Below, piece after piece: positions 1 through 5,178 of a stretch of 5,597 nucleotides of DNA. The position numbers and the translations under genes are program-made. Every line of letters starts with the position of its first letter. Positions within the stretch are counted from its first letter, which is position 1. Source of the DNA: Planctomycetota bacterium (GTDB lineage: Bacteria; Planctomycetota; Phycisphaerae; WQYP01); the NCBI GenBank assembly GCA_021838985.1, contig JAKCCC010000159.1:1-5597 (forward strand), written 5' to 3'. The notes under the pieces were generated by a model. That model made no database searches. It was given only the letters and a program-made list of their open reading frames with translations, and was not told the origin of the DNA.

Positions 1-396
1 CTTGCCGCCGCACTGGTTAAGAGCGGTTTGGAAGGTCAATAGCACCCCCAGTGCTTCGCCGACGGAGAGCACCCCGATGGCGAAGGCCGTAAGCGCCACC
101 TTCAAAGCCGCGCCCAGTCCTGAAATCGCTTTTTCCGCGGCCAGCGGCACACCGTCGGCTAATACGCTTGCGAGAGCCAGCAGGCAGGACCATAACGATC
201 GAAAACTGGCCACGGCGATCTTGACACCTTGTCGCACTTTCATGGGAAACTCCTGTAAAAAGTGGAACAAAATCTTTACGCCAGCCGTCGGGGGCGACGG
301 CTCTACGGAGGGGTTAGCCGTCGAGGGCGACGGCGCTACCGAGCGCGACGGCCCTACGGAGGAACCGAAGGGAGACCTTGAGCTATTGCGTGCCAT
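1..396 (-). CDS. Unrecognised protein with hydrophobic segments, 3' end cut by window edge; start ambiguous
   Basis: This frame is open from an ATG at 396 to the left edge (132 codons, no stop seen). I do not recognise the protein. Two starts are possible. The ATG at 396 follows AGGAGGTG (401-408), a full-strength Shine-Dalgarno at good spacing. The in-frame ATG at 243 (residue 52) follows AGGAG (250-254) six bases upstream. The part from residue 52 looks like a signal peptide or anchor: a basic start (MKVRQGVK), then a hydrophobic core (SLWSCLLALASVLA), then ADG, which could be a cleavage site. A second hydrophobic stretch (AALKVALTAFAIGVLSV and onwards) follows at about residues 97-123. Residues 10-40, used only with the long start, are Ser/Pro-rich and are encoded by a short repeat cluster. 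The signal-like N-terminus favours 243; the perfect Shine-Dalgarno favours 396. The protein is probably membrane-bound or exported. The gene is divergent from the regulator at 580, so they may share control. Confidence 0.6.
   Translation of the reverse strand, partial: MARNSSRSPFGSSVGPSRSVAPSPSTANPSVEPSPPTAGVKILFHFLQEFPMKVRQGVKIAVASFRSLWSCLLALASVLADGVPLAAEKAISGLGAALKVALTAFAIGVLSVGEALGVLLTFQTALNQCGGK
250..254 (-). promoter_or_regulatory. Shine-Dalgarno for the internal ATG at 243
   Basis: Read on the minus strand this is AGGAG within ACAGGAG, six bases before the ATG at 243-241. That ATG begins a basic-then-hydrophobic N-terminus typical of a signal peptide. Translation may therefore start here instead of, or as well as, at 396. 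Confidence 0.5.
284..362. repeat. GC-rich repeat cluster, 33-bp period, hairpin-forming
   Basis: Two full 33-bp units lie side by side (284-316 and 317-349). Each contains GCCGTCG, a four-base loop, then CGACGGC, giving perfect 7-bp hairpins at 284-301 and 317-334. A core of the form GCGACGGC-N-CTAC-[G/C]-GAG occurs three times, at 294-310, 327-343 and 345-361; the third copy lacks the left hairpin arm. The period is a multiple of three, so on the minus strand the cluster stays open and reads as an 11-residue Ser/Pro repeat of the form SVxPSPxTAxx. It lies between the two candidate starts of the leftmost gene, so it is either an N-terminal low-complexity segment or a 5' leader element. From memory it resembles dispersed palindromic repeats of some verrucomicrobial genomes; that likeness was not verified. 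Confidence 0.75.
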
Positions 397-400
397 ACAG

Positions 401-408
401 CACCTCCT
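401..408 (-). promoter_or_regulatory. Strong Shine-Dalgarno for the ATG at 396
   Basis: Read on the minus strand this is AGGAGGTG, with the AGGAGG core ending six bases before the ATG at 396-394. It is an eight-base match to the usual anti-Shine-Dalgarno end of 16S rRNA. A match this good at correct spacing is unlikely by chance, and it is the main support for the longer form of the leftmost gene. Confidence 0.65.
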
Positions 409-525
409 CTTAAATATGCGCCCCGCGGGAACCGGGTCTAGGCCGCGTGGCCCGAGTTGAACAGCACCTGCGTCGCCGGGACGGAACAAGCATCGTCTCA
501 AGATAAGTATAACTGCCTCCATTTT

Positions 526-560
526 TCATTGGGCGCAAATCTGTTGTCATCCAGCGCAAA
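526..560 (+). promoter_or_regulatory. Candidate AraC-family operator: direct repeat at 21-bp spacing
   Basis: TCATTGGGCGCAAA (526-539) recurs as TCATCCAGCGCAAA (547-560), matching at 11 of 14 positions with an offset of exactly 21 bp. Each copy has two conserved blocks, TCAT and GCGCAAA, separated by three variable bases. AraC-family proteins, including AraC and XylR of enterobacteria, bind as dimers to directly repeated half-sites about two helical turns apart, each half-site having two contact blocks for the two HTH motifs. The site ends 19 bases before the start of a XylR-like gene, so autoregulation is the natural reading. Its effect on the divergent gene is unknown. The repeat is seen directly; the function is inferred. 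Confidence 0.5.
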
Positions 561-572
561 CGGTTTTAGACT
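544..572 (+). promoter_or_regulatory. Possible promoter of the regulator (leaderless transcript)
   Basis: TTGTCA (544-549) matches five of six bases of the sigma-70 -35 box. TAGACT (567-572), after a 17-bp spacer, is a weak -10 (four of six). Transcription from it would begin at or very near the ATG at 580, which has no Shine-Dalgarno upstream. An alternative -10, TATAAC at 508-513, lacks a good -35. The -35 overlaps the right copy of the direct repeat, so a bound regulator would affect it. Both assignments are tentative. Confidence 0.25.
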
Positions 573-579
573 GTAGACC

Positions 580-1755
580 ATGCCACGTTCCGTGAAAAAA
601 GTCGTGTTGCTGTTCTGGCCCATGGCGGGCTACCAATACCACGTGCTCCGCGGCGTCCGGCGGTACGCCGGCGCCGTGGCCGATTGGCAATGGGAGGGGA
701 TCGCACCGGACGCGGCAGCCCCCGCCATACTCGCCAGGCAACATCCCGATGGGATCATTGGTATGGTTGGTACGGCCAAACTCGCCGCGGCGGTCCGCAG
801 ACTCCGCGTGCCCGCGGTGGATGTCAGCCGCTGGCTGGCCCAGCCGCCGGGCGCCCAGGTGGCGGTGGACGACCGGCAGGTCGGCGAACTGGCCGCGACC
901 TACTTTTTGCAGCGCGGATTTAAACACTTTGCGTTCGTAGGATCGGTGGTGGAATGGTTCGCCCAAGAACGGCAGCGCGGATTTATAAGCACCCTGCGGG
1001 AAGCCGGTTTTGCGTGTCCCCATATGCGGGTGGAGGATCCGGAAGAAACCCTGCAGAAATCGGCGGTCTGGTCGCGGGTCAATCCGGTCCTGGGCCGATG
1101 GCTGACGCAATGGCCTAAGCCGCTGGCCGTGTTCGCCAGCGCTGATCCGGTAGGATTGATGGTTCTGGCGACCTGCCGCTATTACGGCCTAGGGGTACCG
1201 CAGGAGGTCGCGGTGCTGGGCGTCGATGATGATGAACTGATGAGCACGCTGGCGAATCCGCCATTGTCGAGCGTGCAATATCCGGCGGAACGGATCGGGT
1301 ATGAAGCGGCGCAATTGCTCCATGGCCTGCTGGCCCGTCGCCCCGCGCCTGCGGCGCCGCTGCTGTTGCCGCCGCTGGGGATTGTGACCCGGGCCTCCAC
1401 CGATCGCCTGGCGGTGGCGGATCCCGACGTGCTGAAGGCGGCGCGGCTGATCCAGGCGGGCGTGGAAGCCGGGGACACCATTCGCATCGCTCCCCTGGCT
1501 TATAAACTCGCGGTGTCACGCCGCTCGCTGGAAATGAAATTCAAGAAGACCCTGGGCCACAGCATTCAGGACGAAATTCGCCGCGCCCATCTGGAAGTGG
1601 CCCGCAAGCTGCTGGCGGAGACCGATCTGAAAACCCTGACGGTGGCGGCACGCAGCGGTTTTGCCAATGCCAGTCGGCTGTGCCTGATGTTTAAACAACA
1701 CCTCGGCGTTACCCCGAGCGCCTATCGACAACGCTTCCGCGTAGGGGGGCAGTGA
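580..1755 (+). CDS. XylR-like transcriptional regulator (sugar-binding domain plus AraC HTH)
   Basis: This 391-residue cytoplasmic regulator has almost the length of E. coli XylR (392) and the same layout. Residues about 5-270 form a periplasmic-binding-protein-like (LacI/PBP1 type) sugar-sensing domain. Landmarks are the opening strand KKVVLLF, RGVRRYA (24-30), VDDRQVGELAATYFLQRGF (96-114), AVLGVDDDELM (211-221) and PPLSSVQYPAERIGYEAAQLL (227-247). The GVDDDEL and LSSV blocks line up with GIDNEEL and LSSV of XylR. Residues about 282-388 form the AraC-type DNA-binding domain: a first HTH (IAPLAYKLAVSRRSLEMKFK, 303-322) and a second with the family signature (GFANASRLCLMFKQHLGVTP, 360-379). 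An in-frame TAG lies two codons upstream of ATG 580, which fixes the earliest start; there is no Shine-Dalgarno. The family activates or represses sugar-use genes on binding a monosaccharide. The ligand is not predictable here, so no gene symbol is given. Confidence 0.93.
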   Translation: MPRSVKKVVLLFWPMAGYQYHVLRGVRRYAGAVADWQWEGIAPDAAAPAILARQHPDGIIGMVGTAKLAAAVRRLRVPAVDVSRWLAQPPGAQVAVDDRQVGELAATYFLQRGFKHFAFVGSVVEWFAQERQRGFISTLREAGFACPHMRVEDPEETLQKSAVWSRVNPVLGRWLTQWPKPLAVFASADPVGLMVLATCRYYGLGVPQEVAVLGVDDDELMSTLANPPLSSVQYPAERIGYEAAQLLHGLLARRPAPAAPLLLPPLGIVTRASTDRLAVADPDVLKAARLIQAGVEAGDTIRIAPLAYKLAVSRRSLEMKFKKTLGHSIQDEIRRAHLEVARKLLAETDLKTLTVAARSGFANASRLCLMFKQHLGVTPSAYRQRFRVGGQ

Positions 1756-1870
1756 TTGGCCGCCGCGGCCATTGGGGAGAAGGAGCAGCGGCCGCATTGG
1801 GTTTGGGGCGAGTGGGCAGTCGGTCTGGGCGCGGGGTCAGGGGACGCCCCGCTGGGCGCCCGGGACGCAT
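1756..1870. other. Gap between convergent genes, no clear terminator
   Basis: This is a GC-rich 115-base gap between the ends of the regulator and the GH2 gene. TGGCCG-CCG-CGGCCA (1757-1771) can form a six-pair hairpin directly after the regulator stop, and GCGGGG (1831-1836) can pair with CCCCGC (1847-1852). Neither is followed by a T-run on either strand, so no standard intrinsic terminator can be claimed. These stems may still stop both converging transcripts. Confidence 0.35.
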
Positions 1871-4800
1871 TTAGCCGCCGCCTTCGCCCCGCCGCAGAAC
1901 ATCCATACGTAGCAATCGCTCGGCGAATATTCGCGCGACGGGATTGGCGTTTACGCGGCCGGCCAGGCGAACCTGGCAGAGGCGGTAGCGGCCGCTTCCG
2001 CGTTGCAGCTCGGCCGCAGCCAGCGTTGGCTCCCAGGCCGTGCCGCCCCAGCGACCATTTCCGCTGGTAAGAATTGGGGTCCATCCCGGGGCCGTGAAGG
2101 TTGTCTCCAGCAACGGGCTTACCCGATCCAACGCCGGGTCGTACCAAAACTTGAAATCCTCCGGCTGCAGGTCACAGACCAGCGGGTGCCCGGTGTTCCG
2201 TGCGACGAAATGCCGCGCGCCCATACCGCACGGGACGATCTTCACTTGCGTTGAGCCAATTTCGTATTCACCTTCGGGCAATTCCAGAAAGACCAGCACC
2301 GCGCCGCGCTCCACCGCGGCTTCGAGCTCGCGCCGGCGGCTGGTGAACGCGGCGAAATCATCCACGAGAAAAATCGCGGATGAAGCACCGCGCGGGCAAG
2401 CCAGTTGGCGAGCTAACACCGCCGCCTTACCCCGGGGAGAGCCAATGACGGCCACCGAGGGCGGCAGGCTCCGGGCGGGCAAGGGAAATAAGTCCAGCTC
2501 CAGCGTGGTATGGTGCAAAACTCCACCACCGCCCGACGCCAGCGCGAGCCGCAAGACAGCTTGGGTGCGTGTGGGAACCGGCGGCGCGACCAGCCGTAGA
2601 AAACCTTGAAATGTACTTTGGCATTTTTCAACGCGTGCCGGAGCCTGTTGCGCAAAGACCACCCGGCCGCCGGTTTCCAGCTGATAGCGCAGCGACGCGC
2701 CACGCGGTATTTCGTGCGTATCATTGCAGATCCAGACCTCAAAGAGCATCTTTTCACCGCTGAAGAACGCGGTGCGGTCGGCGCGAAGGTTGGCCATCAA
2801 GGGCGTCAGCGCCTCGCGGTACGCGAAGAAGGCCGGTTTGGGCCGGCGCTGGCAATCCATAATCGCCTTCATCCAACCGGCGGGGAAGGCATCGATGAAC
2901 AAGTGGATGGCCAACGAGTTCAGGCGGTTATCGCGGCGAAAGGCCTCGGTCATCAGGCGCGTGGCCCAGGCCTGGTGACGCTGGCTGGCGGCAACCCAGC
3001 CTTCCAGCGTGCGCGGCGTTTCAAAAAACAGGAAATGGAAATTCCCCGTCTGGGCGCGGGGGATTCGGTTCGGCGACCAGCGCGCCTCTTCCCGCGGCGA
3101 CCGCGGCAGCCAAGGTTGCGGGTAGTATTGGCGCATCAGGTCGACCGCATCGAGTCCCTCCGCGCCGAATTCGCCGCAGGCATAAAACCAGTCGGGTTTC
3201 ACTTTCTGCCAGTAACCCCGGTGCAGCTTGCCGGCATCCACGCCATGGCCGTTGTACCAGCAGGTATAGCAGTGGTTGTCGGGCAGGCCCGGGCCGGGCG
3301 GATCATAATCGCCATCCGCGGGCTTGATAACCCGATCCGGATTGGCCAAATGAACAGCGCAGCTGGCGGCCGCGAAGAATTGCTCCAATTCGGCGCGGCG
3401 GCAGTGACGGGGCGAGTCGTCTCCCCCCGCGGTGTTGGACGGTTCGTTGATGAAACTGACCATGATGTTGCAGGCGTGGCCGCGCACGAGCCGCTCCATT
3501 TCCTCGGCCTGGCGCACCGCTTCGGACCATTGGCAGCGCGGCAGGCGACCGAAGAGCGGCAGGTCGGTCTGGGTCAGCAGGCCGAGTTGGTCGCAGAGGT
3601 CATAAACTTCGGTCTGCACGGGGCGTTGGGTGAGCCGCCAGAAGTTCAGGTGACAAATCTTCGCCAGCAGGATGTCATCGCGGAGCTGATGGAAATCTTT
3701 CCGTAACACGTCCTGCTGCTCAAAGCCCATCGTATTCGCCCCGCGCAGGCGAATCTCCCGGCCATTGAGGAAAAGCCGTCCGTATGGTTTATGCTCCGTA
3801 TCCATATGGAATGACCGCATTCCAAACTGCCGGGCCAGGGTATCGCCGTTGGGCAGCGTGATCTGAATCTGGTACAGCCACGGTGTTTCCAGGTTCCAGA
3901 CCCTGGGGTTGGGTACATCGAAGGCCAGGCGGAAGCAGTTCACGCCTGGCCCGAACTCTTGCGGCGGCTCGAAGGCGCGGTCGCGGAAGACCGTGTGCGC
4001 AAAATTCCAGCCAAATACGGAAATCGTGAACGTGACCTTGCGCGATTCACGCGTGCAGTTGAAAAGCTCAATCCAAGCTTCGGCCCGCTTTTCCGTCAGC
4101 AACGGGCGGACAAAAACGTCACGAATATGCACGGGAGGGCGTGCCTCCACGGCAACCTTCTGATAGATGCCCATACCGGGCGGGCAGTGGTGCCAGCCCA
4201 GTTCGGGATCATCCCAACCCAGACCGGTAGCCGCGTAGAGCTTGTCGCCGGCCTGCTTTTGTCCCCAGCAGTCATTGCCCAGTGGAACGGCGTCATTTTC
4301 CACCTTCACCAGCAGCGTGTTCTTACCCGCGCGCGCCACGCCGGTGAATTCGAACTCGAACGGGGCGAAAAATCCTTCGTGAGATCCAAGGTAGGATCCG
4401 TTCACGAAGACGTGCGCTTTGTAATCCACGCCTTGGAAGCAGAGGAATAACGCCCCCGGGCGGCGCATTTCTTCGGTTACCTGAAAAGTGGTGCGATAAA
4501 AAGCGACGGCGTGTCCAATAGGGCCGCCGTAATGCGGCAGGCGCACACGCTGCCACGCACCGGCGCCGTTGAGCGTACCGATGAAGTCGCGCCGGTCGGC
4601 GTCGGTCTGCAGCCGCCAGTCGAACTCTTCCAGCGGCACGGTGTGGCGGATTGACGCCAGCGCCGGGGCGAGGTTCGCCAGGAAGCGGGCATGCCGCCGG
4701 CGTTGACGCGCCAGCTCGGCGTGAAGTTTTTGGGCCGAGTTGAGCTGGGGTGTCGGGTGGAACGCGGCGGCGGAACTGGACTGGTCCGCGGGCAAATAGA

Positions 4801-4912
4801 TCCTGGGCCGACGCGGTGGCGCCGGTTCCACGAGAAGCGCGTCGCGCGGAAGAGCATGGGCCGCGGCGACACGCGCGAAAAAGTCCTGCTGGGCAACGCT
4901 ATCTTTACTCAA
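1871..4912 (-). CDS. Glycoside hydrolase family 2 enzyme with extra C-terminal domains
   Basis: This is a 1013-residue retaining beta-glycosidase of family GH2 (the beta-galactosidase, beta-mannosidase and beta-glucuronidase family). By approximate position it has a basic helical N-terminal tail (1-90), a jelly-roll sugar-binding domain (about 95-258, with GVDYKAHVFVNGSYLGSHEGFF), an Ig-like domain (about 260-365) and a TIM barrel (about 366-700). The barrel entry is FLNGREIRLRGANTMGF; NFWRLTQRPVQTEVYDLCDQ (423-442) matches the family signature region. Glu490 in SFINEPS is the likely acid/base, and Glu581 in YACGEFGAEG is the likely nucleophile. Residues about 705-810 look like a beta-sandwich, and about 818-1005 alternate strands and helices like a Rossmann or GATase-like fold. 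There is no signal peptide, so it probably acts in the cytoplasm on imported glycosides. The start is TTG at 4912: an in-frame stop lies 15 codons upstream, with no other start codon between, and GGAG (4920-4923) is seven bases away. The substrate cannot be assigned. Confidence 0.9.
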   Translation of the reverse strand: MSKDSVAQQDFFARVAAAHALPRDALLVEPAPPRRPRIYLPADQSSSAAAFHPTPQLNSAQKLHAELARQRRRHARFLANLAPALASIRHTVPLEEFDWRLQTDADRRDFIGTLNGAGAWQRVRLPHYGGPIGHAVAFYRTTFQVTEEMRRPGALFLCFQGVDYKAHVFVNGSYLGSHEGFFAPFEFEFTGVARAGKNTLLVKVENDAVPLGNDCWGQKQAGDKLYAATGLGWDDPELGWHHCPPGMGIYQKVAVEARPPVHIRDVFVRPLLTEKRAEAWIELFNCTRESRKVTFTISVFGWNFAHTVFRDRAFEPPQEFGPGVNCFRLAFDVPNPRVWNLETPWLYQIQITLPNGDTLARQFGMRSFHMDTEHKPYGRLFLNGREIRLRGANTMGFEQQDVLRKDFHQLRDDILLAKICHLNFWRLTQRPVQTEVYDLCDQLGLLTQTDLPLFGRLPRCQWSEAVRQAEEMERLVRGHACNIMVSFINEPSNTAGGDDSPRHCRRAELEQFFAAASCAVHLANPDRVIKPADGDYDPPGPGLPDNHCYTCWYNGHGVDAGKLHRGYWQKVKPDWFYACGEFGAEGLDAVDLMRQYYPQPWLPRSPREEARWSPNRIPRAQTGNFHFLFFETPRTLEGWVAASQRHQAWATRLMTEAFRRDNRLNSLAIHLFIDAFPAGWMKAIMDCQRRPKPAFFAYREALTPLMANLRADRTAFFSGEKMLFEVWICNDTHEIPRGASLRYQLETGGRVVFAQQAPARVEKCQSTFQGFLRLVAPPVPTRTQAVLRLALASGGGGVLHHTTLELDLFPLPARSLPPSVAVIGSPRGKAAVLARQLACPRGASSAIFLVDDFAAFTSRRRELEAAVERGAVLVFLELPEGEYEIGSTQVKIVPCGMGARHFVARNTGHPLVCDLQPEDFKFWYDPALDRVSPLLETTFTAPGWTPILTSGNGRWGGTAWEPTLAAAELQRGSGRYRLCQVRLAGRVNANPVARIFAERLLRMDVLRRGEGGG

Positions 4913-4919
4913 TCCTTGT

Positions 4920-4923
4920 CTCC
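4920..4923 (-). promoter_or_regulatory. Shine-Dalgarno that supports the TTG start of the GH2 gene
   Basis: Read on the minus strand this is GGAG, seven bases before the TTG at 4912-4910. No ATG or GTG lies between the upstream in-frame stop and this TTG, and the next in-frame Met is about 140 codons downstream, inside the jelly-roll domain. The site therefore decides the start. Confidence 0.55.
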
Positions 4924-4945
4924 GGTTGGACCAGGTATCAGAGCT

Positions 4946-4972
4946 ATTATCCGACCATTAAAGGCTTTTCAG
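4946..4972 (-). promoter_or_regulatory. Possible promoter of the GH2 gene
   Basis: On the minus strand GATAAT (4951-4946) matches the sigma-70 -10 box at five of six positions. CTGAAA (4972-4967) lies 15 bp upstream and resembles a -35, although the spacer is shorter than usual. A transcript from here would have a leader of roughly 25 bases to the TTG. GCGTAAA at 4975-4981 on the plus strand differs at one position from the GCGCAAA block of the candidate operator, but no second copy at 21 bp was found. Confidence 0.25.
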
Positions 4973-4997
4973 AGGCGTAAAGTTGGAGTTAAGGTGT

Positions 4998-5178
4998 TCA
5001 CATCATTTCTTCGTATGCACCCGGCGAGGAATCGGCAATGGCCGTCGCCCCGGCGGCCTTCGCATAAAATTCAACCCGTCCGGCCAATTCGATAATCGCG
5101 TAGCCGTAGCCTCATACCGAGCAGCACCGCCAAGGGCAGGGCCTTGCCCGTAACCTTGCCGGGGCATGATTCATCCAC
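4998..5178 (-). pseudogene. Small membrane-type protein, reading frame broken by one base
   Basis: Two adjacent minus-strand frames together read like one small protein. The first starts at GTG 5178, overlapping the end of the upstream gene by eight bases, and reads MDESCPGKVTGKALPLAVLLGM to 5113. The second begins at 5111 with GYGYAIIELAGRVEFYAKAA and ends in SSPGAYEEMM at a TGA (5000-4998). Skipping one base at 5112 joins them into 59 residues with a single hydrophobic segment, ALPLAVLLGMGYGYAIIELA, a plausible membrane helix. Without the skip, the first frame continues to a stop at 5073-5071 with a basic tail (RLRLRDYRIGRTG), and the second has a TGA directly upstream and no ATG or GTG near its beginning. 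The cause may be a sequencing error, a mutation or a recoding event. The family is not recognised. Its position between the upstream gene and the GH2 gene suggests one transcript. Confidence 0.4.

Larger units (their letters stand above)
397..579. other. Divergent intergenic region
   Basis: These 183 bases separate the leftmost minus-strand gene from the plus-strand regulator. The left half is GC-rich with short palindromes (for example CCCGCGGG near 422-429). It holds the Shine-Dalgarno for the 396 start and an AT-rich patch at 410-416 that could be a minus-strand -10, without a convincing -35. The right half, from about 490, is AT-richer and contains TATAAC at 508-513 and the 21-bp-spaced direct repeat. 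No reading frame of note was seen. Confidence 0.6.

Noticed and set aside
2..460. 152-residue plus-strand open frame at the left edge
   Set aside because: It begins with a TTG at the edge, has no Shine-Dalgarno, reads as low-complexity sequence through the repeat cluster, and lies opposite the minus-strand frame with two ribosome sites and a signal-like N-terminus.
547..1110. 187-residue minus-strand open frame opposite the regulator
   Set aside because: It overlaps the sugar-binding domain of the regulator, is rich in Arg, His and Pro, and has no domain or ribosome site.
1757..1771. Hairpin after the regulator as an intrinsic terminator
   Set aside because: The stem is only six pairs and has no T-run on either strand, so it is mentioned as a possible stem but not called a terminator.
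1722..2147. 141-residue minus-strand open frame across the convergent gap
   Set aside because: It is out of frame with the GH2 C-terminus and reads as Arg/Pro/Gly-rich sequence. The GH2 frame explains the coding signal up to 1871.
2606..3706. 366-residue plus-strand open frame
   Set aside because: It lies entirely opposite the catalytic part of the GH2 gene, whose motifs are clear. Its composition is Arg/Ala/Gly-rich with no recognisable domain, as expected for the reverse of GC-rich coding DNA.
3959..4450. 163-residue plus-strand open frame
   Set aside because: It lies opposite the jelly-roll and Ig-like domains of the GH2 enzyme, with no independent coding evidence.
4975..4981. GCGTAAA upstream of the GH2 gene as a second regulator site
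   Set aside because: It is a single near-match to one block. The upstream TCA is one base out of register and there is no partner copy 21 bp away on either side.
4691..5095. 134-residue plus-strand open frame covering the GH2 leader
   Set aside because: It is mostly opposite the GH2 N-terminus, has a basic composition, and conflicts with the minus-strand starts and the likely promoter.
5003..5167. 54-residue minus-strand frame from the ATG at 5167 (MPRQGYGQG...)
   Set aside because: It is rich in Arg and Pro towards its end (RRPPGRRPLPIPRR), the usual look of a shifted frame. The two frames described for 4998-5178 look much more like protein.
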